NCBI GenBank assembly: GCA_012840085.1
Contig: DUMB01000011.1
Coordinates: 1 to 64,000 of the forward strand
Origin: Clostridiaceae bacterium
Lineage (GTDB): Bacteria > Bacillota > Clostridia > Acetivibrionales > DUMB01
Direction of reading: 5' to 3'
DNA: 64,000 bases
Part shown: one piece after another, positions 25,522 through 34,634 of the stretch
Position numbering within the stretch: the first letter of the stretch is position 1
Layout: each line of letters starts with the position of its first letter
Translations under genes and position numbers: made by a program
The notes under the pieces: generated by a model
What the model was told of the DNA's origin: nothing
What the model saw: the letters and a program-made list of their open reading frames with translations, nothing else
Database searches by the model: none

Positions 25522-25603
25522 CTTCTTGAAAAGCGTAACATTAGATACCGATTTTTGATTTTTATTATAATATAATGACCATGCACAAACAAGCGATACA
25601 AAA

Positions 25604-25624
25604 TTAACTACCGTAAATAGTTAA
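25604..25624. promoter_or_regulatory. Candidate operator for the Crp/Fnr regulator
   Basis: TTAACTA (25604-25610) and TAGTTAA (25618-25624) form a perfect 7-bp inverted repeat with a 7-bp spacer. It lies 56 bases before hcp and between the divergent regulator and hcp. Confidence 0.5.
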
Positions 25625-25679
25625 ATTTAAAACAGGGTTAAATTTACACAATGAAGAAAATTTAAGGAGGTAATATATT

Positions 25680-27326
25680 ATGAGTATGTTTTGTTATCAA
25701 TGCCAGGAGGCAGCAAAAGGAACAGGTTGCACATTGAGAGGTGTATGCGGAAAGACCGGAGAAGTGTCCGGGCTTCAGGATTTGTTAATCTACGTACTGA
25801 AAGGTATTTCAATATATAGTGTTGAGCTGAGAAAAGCAGGCATTAAGAGTGATAAGGCTGACAAGTTTATTATTGAAGGCCTGTTTTCCACTGTAACTAA
25901 CGTCAACTTTGATAAAGACTATTTTGTAAAAAAGATAAAAGATGGACTGGCACTAAGGGATGAACTGAAAGACCAGTTACTGAACACCGGAGCGGCAGCA
26001 GGAGAAAATGTACATGACGCAGCGGTATGGTATGGGGAAAGTGTGGAAGAATTTGAGCAAAAGGCTGCAACTGTTGGCATTTTGAGCACAGAAAATGAGG
26101 ATATCAGGTCATTAAAGGAACTTATCACATACGGAATAAAGGGTCTGGCAGCATATGCAGATCATGCTGCAATCCTTGGATATACCAATGATGAAATATA
26201 TGGATTCATGCAGAAAGCATTGGCTGCAACACTGGATGACAGTCTTACCGTAGATGACCTGGTTAAATTGGCTATGGAAACCGGTAAATACGGTGTAGAT
26301 GTTATGGCACTTTTAGATAAAGCTAATACATCAACTTATGGAAATCCTGAGATTACAAAGGTAAACATTGGTGTAAGAAACAATCCGGCTATATTAATAA
26401 GCGGTCATGACCTTAAAGACTTGGAGGAGTTACTGAAGCAGACAGAGGGTACAGGAGTGGATGTCTATACACATGGTGAAATGCTCCCGGCTCACTACTA
26501 TCCGGCTTTCAAGAAGTACAGTCATTTTGTAGGTAACTATGGAAATGCATGGTGGCAGCAGGATAAGGAGTTCGAAAGTTTCAACGGTCCTATCCTTATG
26601 ACTACAAACTGTCTTGTACCTCCAAAGGATTCCTATAAAGACAGGGTTTACACTACCGGTGTTGTAGGTTATCCAGGTGTGAAGCATATACCTGATAGAG
26701 AAGACGGAAAAGCAAAAGATTTCTCTGAAATCATAGAGCATGCCAAGAAATGTGCTCCTCCGGTTGAGATTGAAAAGGGAGAGATTATCGGAGGTTTTGC
26801 CCACAACACTGTTATAAGCCTTGCTGACAAGGTAATTGAAGCTGTTAAGTCGGGCAAGATTAAGAGATTCTTCGTAATGGCCGGTTGCGACGGCAGAATG
26901 AAGAGCAGGGAATACTACACAGAATTTGCTAAAAAGCTGCCTCAGGACACAGTAATATTGACAGCAGGTTGTGCCAAGTACCGTTACAACAAGCTGGACC
27001 TGGGAGACATCGGAGGTATTCCGAGAGTGCTGGATGCAGGACAGTGCAATGATTCATATTCCCTTGCAGTTATTGCACTGAAGCTGAAGGAAGCATTTGG
27101 TCTGGATGATGTTAATCAGCTGCCAATAACATACAATATTGCATGGTACGAGCAAAAAGCGGTAATTGTTCTGCTGGCTCTGTTATACCTCGGTGTGAAG
27201 AATATTCACCTTGGACCGACACTGCCTGCATTCCTTTCACCTAATGTTGCCAAGATGCTTGTTGAAACCTTCGGCATAGGCGGAATAACAAATGCTGACA
27301 ATGACATTCAAATATTTATGGCGTAA
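25680..27326 (+). CDS. hcp: Hybrid-cluster protein (hydroxylamine reductase)
   Basis: The protein is 548 residues, full length for the short clostridial class. Cys5, Cys8, Cys17 and Cys23 near the N-terminus ligate the cubane cluster. C-terminal Cys in 'TNCLVPP', 'VMAGCDGRM', '[13 protein letters not shown]' and 'DAGQCNDSY' with nearby Glu/His build the hybrid 4Fe-2O-2S cluster. It acts on NO/hydroxylamine in anaerobes. AAGGAGG precedes ATG. A monocluster ferredoxin gene follows at 38 bases and may donate electrons. Its last 19 nt are duplicated after the stop. Confidence 0.97.
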   Translation: MSMFCYQCQEAAKGTGCTLRGVCGKTGEVSGLQDLLIYVLKGISIYSVELRKAGIKSDKADKFIIEGLFSTVTNVNFDKDYFVKKIKDGLALRDELKDQLLNTGAAAGENVHDAAVWYGESVEEFEQKAATVGILSTENEDIRSLKELITYGIKGLAAYADHAAILGYTNDEIYGFMQKALAATLDDSLTVDDLVKLAMETGKYGVDVMALLDKANTSTYGNPEITKVNIGVRNNPAILISGHDLKDLEELLKQTEGTGVDVYTHGEMLPAHYYPAFKKYSHFVGNYGNAWWQQDKEFESFNGPILMTTNCLVPPKDSYKDRVYTTGVVGYPGVKHIPDREDGKAKDFSEIIEHAKKCAPPVEIEKGEIIGGFAHNTVISLADKVIEAVKSGKIKRFFVMAGCDGRMKSREYYTEFAKKLPQDTVILTAGCAKYRYNKLDLGDIGGIPRVLDAGQCNDSYSLAVIALKLKEAFGLDDVNQLPITYNIAWYEQKAVIVLLALLYLGVKNIHLGPTLPAFLSPNVAKMLVETFGIGGITNADNDIQIFMA

Positions 27327-27347
27327 TGAAATATTTATGGCATAAAA
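27310..27347 (+). repeat. 19-nt duplication of the hcp 3' end
   Basis: The unit at 27310-27328 ('aaatatttatggcgtaatg') includes the last codons and TAA of hcp and recurs at 27329-27347 with changes only near its end. Confidence 0.92.
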
Positions 27348-27364
27348 GATTGGAGATGATAAGC

Positions 27365-27553
27365 ATGAAAGGATACGTTGATAAGGATGTTTGCATTGGC
27401 TGCGAACTTTGCCACGATATATGTCCAGAAGTGTTCAGAATGGACGATGACGGAAAGGCAGTGGCTGATGAAAATGAAATACAGGACAGTGTGATTGATT
27501 CTGCAAAAGAAGCAGAACAGCAGTGTCCCGTGGAGGCTATAAGTATAAAATAG
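27365..27553 (+). CDS. Monocluster [4Fe-4S] ferredoxin
   Basis: The protein is 62 residues from ATG 27365 with TTGGAGATG upstream. 'CIGCELCHDICPEVF' gives Cys10, 13, 16 and 20, and 'QQCPVEAI' gives Cys54: the pattern of single-cluster ferredoxins, in which two further Cys may form a disulfide. It is in the same transcript as hcp, then a terminator. Probably the electron donor to Hcp or a general low-potential carrier for PFOR. Confidence 0.93.
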   Translation: MKGYVDKDVCIGCELCHDICPEVFRMDDDGKAVADENEIQDSVIDSAKEAEQQCPVEAISIK

Positions 27554-27600
27554 TTTTGCATGCAAGTATCTGACTAATATCTGACGAAGACTATAGCCAG

Positions 27601-27646
27601 GGGGTTGGCCCGGAATGATAAAATTTCCGGCTGCAACCCCTTTTTT
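27601..27646 (+). terminator. Terminator of the hcp-ferredoxin unit
   Basis: GGGGTTG (27601-27607) pairs with CAACCCC (27634-27640), with an inner CCGGAA/TTCCGG. TTTTTT follows. Confidence 0.9.
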
Positions 27647-27779
27647 GTGCGCTTTTTAGCGGGGGAAATAAAGTAAATATAGTAACATGATGCATGGAGT
27701 TAACATAAACTATAATGAGCGCTTTTGTTAAGCAAACATTTTTGTTTGTAAATGCGATGATGCTAAGGATGTGGATGTT

Positions 27780-28133
27780 ATGAATTACAATGAAATTGAA
27801 CGGCTAAAGTATACACTCATAAATCTTGCCCGTCAGGGATGTGAGCTAAAAATTCCGGCTTACGGGATAAAAGGCAGGATATTGGGCGTTGGCTTCAATC
27901 CTTACTGGACAAATCCCGGAGACTCGAAAATAAATAAGCTGGAATTCAGCATTATAGATAAAAATGGCATGATTTTTCCTGTTAAATTTAATAATATAAT
28001 GGAATATAAAATTTTGAAGAATGATGCTGAACGGTCTGAAGATTCAAAGAACATAAGCATGGATATAGCTTTGTATACTCCTGGAGCAAGAGACAAGGAA
28101 TCAAGCAAAAAAATCCGTCTTGAGTTCGAATAG
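27780..28133 (+). CDS. Hypothetical protein, 117 residues
   Basis: ATG 27780 has AAGGA nine bases upstream; GTG 27771 is the in-frame alternative. The sequence is a mixed beta protein ('IPAYGIKGRILGVGFNPYWTNPGD', 'KLEFSIIDKNGMIFPVKFNNI') with a charged C-terminus. No signal or TM segment. I recognise no family. It lies alone between the ferredoxin terminator and PFOR. Confidence 0.7.
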   Translation: MNYNEIERLKYTLINLARQGCELKIPAYGIKGRILGVGFNPYWTNPGDSKINKLEFSIIDKNGMIFPVKFNNIMEYKILKNDAERSEDSKNISMDIALYTPGARDKESSKKIRLEFE

Positions 28134-28458
28134 TCTTGTACAAAACCCTCCTTTCTATGGTCTTTTTTTGCCATTTAAAAATCATATAAGCAATTAAATC
28201 ATAAATAAAATTATTTAATTCACAAATAAATTATCAGCAAAATTATCAGCATTTGCGAAATTATTAGCCTTATCAAAATTATTCGTAAAAACTCCGGTAA
28301 ATCAATGTAAAAGTATATTATTTATGGAAATGTGCGTTGTTTAATATATATCAAAAATAAGTGGAATAATATTTTTAGTTTATTACATTATATTAACAGC
28401 TTAACAAATATGAAATTATATGCTTAATAATAAAACTTAATGAAAAAGGAGAAATTTT
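28134..28458 (+). other. Leader region before PFOR
   Basis: There is no gene. 28185-28300 holds AT-rich degenerate repeats of the 'aaattatcagc' type. A candidate Rex site is at 28390-28407, and AAAAAGGAG precedes ATG 28459. Confidence 0.5.
28390..28407 (-). promoter_or_regulatory. Candidate Rex (NADH-sensing) operator
   Basis: Read on the minus strand, TTGTTAAGCTGTTAATAT matches the Rex consensus TTGTTAA-N4-TTAACAA fully in the left half and 5 of 7 in the right. Rex commonly controls clostridial fermentation genes. The site is 51 bases before the PFOR start. Confidence 0.4.
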
Positions 28459-31400
28459 ATGCAGAGAATGGAGACTATGGACGGAAACCAAGCCGCTGCG
28501 CTTGCGTCTTATGCATTGACAGAAGTTGCATCTATATTTCCAATAACGCCATCTACGCCCATGGCCGAGGGTGTAGACGAATGGTCGGCACACGGTAAGA
28601 AGAATATATTCGGCCAGCCGGTTAAAGTAATTGAGATGCAATCTGAGGCGGGAGCTTCCGCTGCAATGAGAGGTGCACTTCAATCCGGTGCACTGGCTTC
28701 CACATATACGGCATCTCAGGGACTTCTGCTGATGATTCCCAGCCTTTATAAAATGGCAGGAGAACTTTTGCCCGGTGTTCTTCACGTAAGTGCAAGAACA
28801 GTTGCATCACACGCACTATCCATATTTGGTGATCATCAGGATGTCATGGCGTGCAGGCAGACGGGTGCTGCATTGCTGGCTTCCGCCAATGTGCAGGAAG
28901 CAATGGATCTTGGTATCATAGCACATTTATCGGCAATTAAGTCAAGGATACCGTTTATACACTTTTTTGACGGCTTTAGAACTTCCCATGAATATCAAAA
29001 AATAGGCGTAATTGATTATGAGGATATTAAAAAACTTGTTGATTATAATGCTATTGAGGAATTCAGGAACAGGGCTCTGAATCCTGAACATCCGGTGGCA
29101 AGAGGAACTGCCCAGAACCCGGACATCTTCTTCCAGCAAAGGGAAAGTTCCAATCCCTTCTATAATGCAGTACCGGATATTGTCCAGGACTATATGAACA
29201 GGCTTGGAGAAATTACCGGCAGAAAATATAAATTATTTGACTACTATGGTGCAGATGATGCAGAATACATCATTATAGCCATGGGATCAGTCACTGATAC
29301 CATTTCTGAAGTGATTGACTATCTGAACTCAAGGGGAGAAAAAACAGGTGCAGTGATAGTGCGCCTTTACAGGCCTTTTTCTGAAAAGCATTTGCTGAGC
29401 GTTATACCAAAGACCGTTAAAAAAGTAGCGGTACTTGACAGGACAAAAGAGCCTGGTGCTCCTGGGGAGCCATTATATCTTGATGTTGTCAAAGCTTTTA
29501 AAACTTATGAAAACTGCCCATTGATCGTTGGCGGAAGGTATGGACTTTCATCAAAAGACACCAGACCGTCGCAAATTCTTTCGGTGTTCAATAATTTAAA
29601 ACAGGACAACCCCAAGGACCGTTTCACAATTGGAATTGTAGATGATGTAACTTATACATCCCTGCCGGAAGATGAAGACATTGATACTACCCCGGAAGGT
29701 ACAATAAGCTGCAAAATATGGGGTCTTGGTTCAGACGGAACGGTAGGTGCGAATAAGACTGCAATCAAAATAATTGGTGATAATACGGATTTACATGTAC
29801 AGGCATACTTTTCCTACGATAGCAAGAAATCCGGCGGTACTACCATTTCACATCTCAGATTTGGGCCAAAGCCTCTGAGATCGCCATATCTTGTCTACAA
29901 TGCAGATTATGTGGCATGTCACAATAAATCGTTCCTGTACCAGTATGACCTTCTTAAAGGACTTAAGAAAGGCGGAACTTTTGTGCTCAATTGTCCCTGG
30001 AAGCCGGATGAACTGGAAGAAATGCTTCCGGCATCAATAAAAAGATATATAGCCAAAAACAATATTAAGTTTTATACCATCGATGCCATGGCAATTGCAT
30101 CCGAGGTAGGTCTTGGAAACAGAATCAACATGGTTATGCAGGCTGCTTTTTTCAAACTTGCCAACATTATTCCATTTGAGAAAGCCCTGAGCTATCTGAA
30201 GGATTCCATAGAAAAAATGTATGGCAAAAAGGGACAGAAAGTTGTTGATATGAATATTGCAGCTATTGACAGAGCTGTAGAAGCGCTGGCAGAGGTTAAA
30301 GTTCCCGCATCATGGGCTGATGCACAGGAAGAGGACATGCCTGTCAAAGAAGAGCCTGACTTTGTAAAGAATATACAAAGACCAATGGCAAGGCACGAGG
30401 GAGACGAACTGCCTGTAAGCGCATTTGTCGGAATGGAAGACGGAACATTCCCCCTCGGTACCACTGCTTATGAAAAGCGCGGTATAGCGCCAATGATTCC
30501 CCAGTGGCAAATTGACAAATGCATACAATGCAACAGATGCGCTTATGTTTGCCCTCATGCTACTATCAGACCTTTCCTGCTGGACGAGGAAGAAGTTGCC
30601 CGCAAACCTGAAACTTTCCTGACTAAAAAGGCTATGGGCAAAGGCTTCGAACATCTTCAGTACCGTATCCAGGTTGCGCCATTGGATTGTACCGGATGTG
30701 CAAACTGTGCCGATGTTTGCCCGGCAAAAGGAAAAGCGTTGATTATGCAACCTGCGCAACAAGAAATTGAAAGGGAAGCAGAAAACTGGGAATTTGCCAT
30801 GACTGTTACTGAAAAGGACAATTTGATGGATATAAACACCTTAAAAGGAAGCCAGTTTGCAAGACCTTTGCTTGAGTTCAACGGCGCATGTCCGGGGTGT
30901 GGAGAGACACCATATATAAAACTCCTTACGCAGCTATTTGGCGACAGGATGATGATATCCAATGCTACAGGCTGTTCATCCATTTGGGGGGCTTCCGCAC
31001 CTTCAATAGCTTATGCTACGAATGCAGAAGGAAAAGGGCCTGCCTGGATAAACCCGCTGTTCGAAGATGCAGCTGAATTCGGATACGGCATGTATCTTGG
31101 AGTAAAGCAGATAAGGGAAAAATTGGCAGAGCTGATGGAACAGGCAATTAATTCATCAATTGAACCTAAAATTAAAGAGGCATTTAAAGAATGGCTTGAT
31201 GCAATGAATGACGGAGAAGCATCAAAAGCGGCGACAAGGAAGATATTTGATGCACTCAGAGATTATGACTATAGAGGTAACGCACTTATTGAAGAAATCA
31301 TGAAAAGAAAAGACTTCCTCATAAAGAAGTCCATATGGGCTATTGGCGGTGACGGATGGGCATATGACATTGGCTTTGGAGGATTGGACCACGTCCTGTC

Positions 31401-31983
31401 AATGGGAGATGATATAAATATGTTTGTTATGGATACCGAAGTGTACTCAAATACAGGAGGACAGTGCTCCAAAGCGACCCCTACAGCCAGTGTTGCCAAG
31501 CTGGCGGCAGCCGGGAAAAAGCTGAAGAAGAAGGATTTGGGCCTTATAGCCATGTCCTATGGTTATATTTATGTGGCACAAATAGCAATGGGAGCTGATA
31601 TGAATCAGACTATAAAAGCTATTACCGAGGCTGAAAAGTACAATGGCCCGTCACTTATCATTGCATATTCTCCATGTATAAGCCATGGAATAAAAACAGG
31701 AATGGGAACAAGCATCATGGAAGAACGCAAAGCTGTAGAGGCCGGATACTGGCATCTTTACAGGTTTAATCCGGATCTCAGGAAAGAAGGCAAGAATCCC
31801 TTTATTCTTGATTCAAAAGATCCTACAGGCAGCTTTAAAGAATTTATACAGGGAGAAGTACGGTACTCGCAGCTTAAGAATGTATTTCCTGATGTTGCAG
31901 ACGGCATGTATGACCTTGCGGAAAAGAATGCTGCAGAAAGATATGAAAGGTATAAGAAATTGGCTGAGTACAATGTGCTTTAG
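28459..31983 (+). CDS. nifJ: Pyruvate:ferredoxin oxidoreductase
   Basis: The protein is 1174 residues, the full single-chain form. Order: N-terminal pyrimidine domain ('SIFPITPSTPMAE'), gamma domain, two [4Fe-4S] motifs 'CIQCNRCAYVCP' (about 688) and 'CTGCANCADVCP' (about 744), C-terminal 'CPGCGE' (about 810) for the third cluster, and TPP site 'GDGWAYDIGFGGLDHVLS...NTGGQCSKATP' (about 963). It converts pyruvate and CoA to acetyl-CoA, CO2 and reduced ferredoxin in the cytosol, the central step of clostridial fermentation. Monocistronic. Possibly under Rex. Confidence 0.98.
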   Translation: MQRMETMDGNQAAALASYALTEVASIFPITPSTPMAEGVDEWSAHGKKNIFGQPVKVIEMQSEAGASAAMRGALQSGALASTYTASQGLLLMIPSLYKMAGELLPGVLHVSARTVASHALSIFGDHQDVMACRQTGAALLASANVQEAMDLGIIAHLSAIKSRIPFIHFFDGFRTSHEYQKIGVIDYEDIKKLVDYNAIEEFRNRALNPEHPVARGTAQNPDIFFQQRESSNPFYNAVPDIVQDYMNRLGEITGRKYKLFDYYGADDAEYIIIAMGSVTDTISEVIDYLNSRGEKTGAVIVRLYRPFSEKHLLSVIPKTVKKVAVLDRTKEPGAPGEPLYLDVVKAFKTYENCPLIVGGRYGLSSKDTRPSQILSVFNNLKQDNPKDRFTIGIVDDVTYTSLPEDEDIDTTPEGTISCKIWGLGSDGTVGANKTAIKIIGDNTDLHVQAYFSYDSKKSGGTTISHLRFGPKPLRSPYLVYNADYVACHNKSFLYQYDLLKGLKKGGTFVLNCPWKPDELEEMLPASIKRYIAKNNIKFYTIDAMAIASEVGLGNRINMVMQAAFFKLANIIPFEKALSYLKDSIEKMYGKKGQKVVDMNIAAIDRAVEALAEVKVPASWADAQEEDMPVKEEPDFVKNIQRPMARHEGDELPVSAFVGMEDGTFPLGTTAYEKRGIAPMIPQWQIDKCIQCNRCAYVCPHATIRPFLLDEEEVARKPETFLTKKAMGKGFEHLQYRIQVAPLDCTGCANCADVCPAKGKALIMQPAQQEIEREAENWEFAMTVTEKDNLMDINTLKGSQFARPLLEFNGACPGCGETPYIKLLTQLFGDRMMISNATGCSSIWGASAPSIAYATNAEGKGPAWINPLFEDAAEFGYGMYLGVKQIREKLAELMEQAINSSIEPKIKEAFKEWLDAMNDGEASKAATRKIFDALRDYDYRGNALIEEIMKRKDFLIKKSIWAIGGDGWAYDIGFGGLDHVLSMGDDINMFVMDTEVYSNTGGQCSKATPTASVAKLAAAGKKLKKKDLGLIAMSYGYIYVAQIAMGADMNQTIKAITEAEKYNGPSLIIAYSPCISHGIKTGMGTSIMEERKAVEAGYWHLYRFNPDLRKEGKNPFILDSKDPTGSFKEFIQGEVRYSQLKNVFPDVADGMYDLAEKNAAERYERYKKLAEYNVL

Positions 31984-32041
31984 TATAGGCATTTGTCTTC
32001 AGCGGACAAGCCAAAAGCATTAACATAAGGCATAACGTAAA

Positions 32042-32150
32042 ACATTTATATTAAGCGCTAACAACATTATATTAAGCGCTAACAACATTATATTAAGCGC
32101 TAATAACATTGTATTAAGAGCTAACAACATTATATTAAGTGCTAATAACA
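32042..32150 (+). repeat. 21-nt tandem repeat, five copies
   Basis: Units start at 32042, 32063, 32084, 32105 and 32126 ('aacattatattaagcgctaa' plus one base), 80-95% identical, with a partial sixth. They follow the PFOR stop within 60 bases. Confidence 0.95.
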
Positions 32151-32227
32151 TATAAGCTATAAGCAATTAAAAACAAAATAGTAAAAATAAATGATAAAAA
32201 ATGCAATAATTAAAAACCTTATAAAAA

Positions 32228-32288
32228 AGGCCTATATCTTTAGCTACTTAGTAAAAAGACTTAATTACTAAGTAAACAAGATATAGGC
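32228..32288 (-). terminator. Terminator for the small minus-strand gene
   Basis: Two-part stem: GCCTATATCTT (32230-32240) pairs with 32278-32288 and TACTTAGTAA (32245-32254) with 32265-32274. On the minus strand the hairpin is followed by CCTTTTTTAT, and its first base is in the stop codon of the gene at 32288. Confidence 0.8.
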
Positions 32289-32506
32289 TAATTCAATTTT
32301 ATAAAGTATAAATAACTTTGCTGTGTCCATTTCCTCATTACATTTTCAGTTCGAGTCTCCAAAATTTGTTTATAAATGTCATAAAATGTCTGACCTCTAT
32401 AGTTGCTTTTATTATCGTTTTTATTGCCTCTACCGGGGGAGTGTCCAGATAAGAATGAATTTGTCTGGGCAAGTGTCGGAATCGGACTAATTTTTATACC
32501 ATCCAT
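32288..32506 (-). CDS. Small hypothetical protein, 72 residues
   Basis: ATG 32506 is preceded by GGGTGA at good distance, and the gene ends in its own terminator, which supports expression. The product 'MDGIKISPIPTLAQTNSFLSG...' is hydrophilic with a Ser/Gly/Asn-rich middle and aromatic C-terminus. No family recognised; the N-terminus faintly recalls small flagellar-operon proteins, without real support. Confidence 0.5.
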   Translation of the reverse strand: MDGIKISPIPTLAQTNSFLSGHSPGRGNKNDNKSNYRGQTFYDIYKQILETRTENVMRKWTQQSYLYFIKLN

Positions 32507-32875
32507 AATATGTCACCCGCTATAAGTTAATTGAAACTTTCTATATATATTCGAAAAAAGATTAATAAATGCTGGGTTGTTATATATGGAAATAAATAGG
32601 AATAGATGCAAATGTATTGCTGTGCAATAGAAGCTGATATATAGTGACAGAGTATGACTGAGAATGATAGAGAGTGATAGGGGCCGAAGCGGAGTGTCCG
32701 TTAATTGCGGATAAAAAATAGTGCTGGGATACGGAAAATTTGGTGAATATATAAGGATGTTATTGATAATTGATAAAATATACAAAGAGAACTGTTAATG
32801 TAGATAGAAAGCTATTATTGCATCTGTGAATGAACGGGCTTTGCAATAATAGCTTTCTTCTAATATATAATTGAA
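32507..32875. other. Gene-free region
   Basis: No supported ORF: a 90-codon minus frame is low-complexity I/Y/L/S with no start signal. 32640-32690 has weak 'gagtgatag' repeats. A terminator-like hairpin closes the stretch at 32806-32858. Confidence 0.5.
32806..32858 (-). terminator. Hairpin downstream of the small spore-surface gene
   Basis: AGAAAGCTATTATTGCA (32806-32822) is perfectly complementary to 32842-32858 (17 bp). It is 17 bases past the stop of the minus-strand gene. The T-run is weak. Confidence 0.65.
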
Positions 32876-33043
32876 CTATTTTTGGTTTGAGTCAACGTAT
32901 TCCTTCGCATTCATGATTTGTATCTCATCAGGGATGTTTACTTTTGATACCGGCTTGACACTGCTGACATTTGCCCAGGCTGCAGTATCGTGGCACTCAA
33001 TCGGCATCTCCATGCACTTTACCTTGTATTTGTTCTTTGCCAT
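32876..33043 (-). CDS. Small spore-surface-type protein (CDIF630_02480-like), 55 residues
   Basis: A short minus-strand gene: ATG at 33043 with GGAGGTTACT upstream, TAG at 32876-32878. The sequence begins 'MAKNKYKVKCMEMPIECHD', continues 'TAAWANVSSVKPVSKVNIP' and ends 'NAKEYVDSNQK'. The 'TAAWA...KPVSKV.IP...AKE.VD.N' pattern matches, from memory, the small clostridial spore-surface family named after CDIF630_02480. Its own hairpin follows. It is too short for most ORF cut-offs but well supported by site, terminator and pattern. Confidence 0.75.
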   Translation of the reverse strand: MAKNKYKVKCMEMPIECHDTAAWANVSSVKPVSKVNIPDEIQIMNAKEYVDSNQK

Positions 33044-33240
33044 AGTAACCTCCGTATAATATTTACTGAAAAACCATTATTTATGAATTGCTGTTTGGCT
33101 ATGTTAAGAAATATATTATATTTTTCCCGGAAAGCATTATTATATGCAATCCGGTGTTGAAATTTTTTTAATGATAAATAAAATTCAGCCGGAAGCCCCA
33201 GGCTTTAGCCACTTGTATGAAGGCTACATGCTGTGCCGAT

Positions 33241-34545
33241 TTATAGCTGATGTATGTTATAGGCCAGCTTGACTCCGGTAATTTCAGCCATATCCCTGGT
33301 CAGTGCAACAAGATCTTCTTTTGATAATTTATGAATGGAGTCCTTGCCCAGGCATCTCAAAGCAATGTCCATTTCTTCAGCCAATGCTTTCAGGAAATTT
33401 CCCGCACAATCTGCGCCTTCTTCTACATCAAACAGATCAGTATGTTTGCCGTCATACAGATATAAATCCGAAGGCTTTGAACCGGGAGGAAGCCGGTTGA
33501 ACTGTGAATAAGCTGCAGCAATATCAACCGGATAGCCAATATAAAAAGCATCAGCTCCAAGAGCAATGGCTTTAAGCATATCTGCGGAATCCCTGAAGCC
33601 GCCCGTCATTATGAGTGAGACTTTGCCTTTTGCACCTTTCTTTTCGAGGAACTCGACAGCCCTTACAAGTGCATACAATGTCGGAATACCAAAGTTATTT
33701 ATTGTAATTTCCGCACTTCCGGCAGTTTCTCCCTGTGCCCCGTCCAATACGATGGCATCAATACCGGCATAAAGCAGTTTCTCCAAATCTGATTCAATAT
33801 TTCCTGCTGCTATTTTTACGGCAATCGGTATGCCTCCTGTCAATTCACGAAGTTCATCCACCTTATTTTTCAGATCATCTTCATTGTTTATGTCCGGAAA
33901 GCGTGTAGGCATGACAGCATCCTGCCCTTTCTCAAGCTTGAGATGTTCCATGAGGTCATCTCCTATCAGTTCATGCCTCATAATATAACCGTCTCCGGCA
34001 CTGGCTCCCTGACTTATTTTTATCTCAATCATATCTGCCTGTTTCAGCTGCTCAGGGGCATTTCCCCAACCTGCACGGTTGTATTGGACTACATAGAGCT
34101 TTGCTATTTCTCTTTCTTCAGCAAGGAAGCCGCTCTCTCCAGAGTTGGTGGCAGTACCTACAGCAGTAGAAGCTTTTGCAAGAGCGAGCTTAACTTTCTT
34201 GCTTACAGACGGACCATATGCCATGGCGGCAATCATGAATGGCACTGGAAGTTCCATCGGCTTTTCAGATTTCTTGCCGATGATAACTTTTTTATTAAGG
34301 GGAGTGCCGTCAGCAAGGGGAAACATGCTGGGCAGAAACATCAGGTCCTGAAAGTCACGGAAATTTAAAGTGGAGCCAAGAGGCTCATATAGCGGTTTCC
34401 CGTTTTTTGCCTTTTCGGCAATTCCCATAAACTTGATAAAAGAATAGTTATCAACAGCAGTCGGGGATTTTACCATTTTCATATCAGCCAGTTTCTCAAG
34501 CATTTGATCGGCTAACCGGCTGTACAGATATCTCATTAGGGACAT
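33241..34545 (-). CDS. FMN-binding glutamate-synthase-family protein
   Basis: The protein is 434 residues, a TIM-barrel resembling the central FMN domain of glutamate synthase. It has 'PFMIAAMAYGPSVSKKVKLALAKAS', 'ISQGASAGDGYIMRHELIG', 'GIPIAVKIAAGNIESDLEKLLYAGIDAIVLDGAQGETAGS' and 'IMTGGFRDSADMLKAIALGADAFYIGYPVDIAA'. It lacks the amidotransferase domain and the Cys cluster of full GltB, so it is the stand-alone type whose substrate is often unknown. AAAGGTGA precedes ATG. Located downstream of rplY on the same strand, separated by repeats. Confidence 0.88.
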   Translation of the reverse strand: MSLMRYLYSRLADQMLEKLADMKMVKSPTAVDNYSFIKFMGIAEKAKNGKPLYEPLGSTLNFRDFQDLMFLPSMFPLADGTPLNKKVIIGKKSEKPMELPVPFMIAAMAYGPSVSKKVKLALAKASTAVGTATNSGESGFLAEEREIAKLYVVQYNRAGWGNAPEQLKQADMIEIKISQGASAGDGYIMRHELIGDDLMEHLKLEKGQDAVMPTRFPDINNEDDLKNKVDELRELTGGIPIAVKIAAGNIESDLEKLLYAGIDAIVLDGAQGETAGSAEITINNFGIPTLYALVRAVEFLEKKGAKGKVSLIMTGGFRDSADMLKAIALGADAFYIGYPVDIAAAYSQFNRLPPGSKPSDLYLYDGKHTDLFDVEEGADCAGNFLKALAEEMDIALRCLGKDSIHKLSKEDLVALTRDMAEITGVKLAYNIHQL

Positions 34546-34554
34546 AAATTCACC

Positions 34555-34634
34555 TTTCCTTTATTGAATTCTTTTAACATTGAGCCCTTTCAACACTGAA
34601 TTATTTCAACATTGAACTCTTCCAGAACTAAACT
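34555..34634 (-). repeat. 16-17-nt tandem repeat starting in the rplY stop region
   Basis: Reading the minus strand from the rplY end, 'gaaagagtttagttctg' (containing the TAG stop) is followed by four related units of the 'gaagagttcaatgttg' type down to about 34555. Confidence 0.85.

Noticed and set aside
32513..32785. 90-codon minus-strand ORF
   Set aside because: Low-complexity I/L/S/Y composition, no ribosome binding site, overlaps weak nucleotide repeats.
33180..33240. Possible terminator after the FMN-binding protein gene
   Set aside because: Only a five-base-pair AAGCC/GGCTT stem with weak T content; not strong enough to list.
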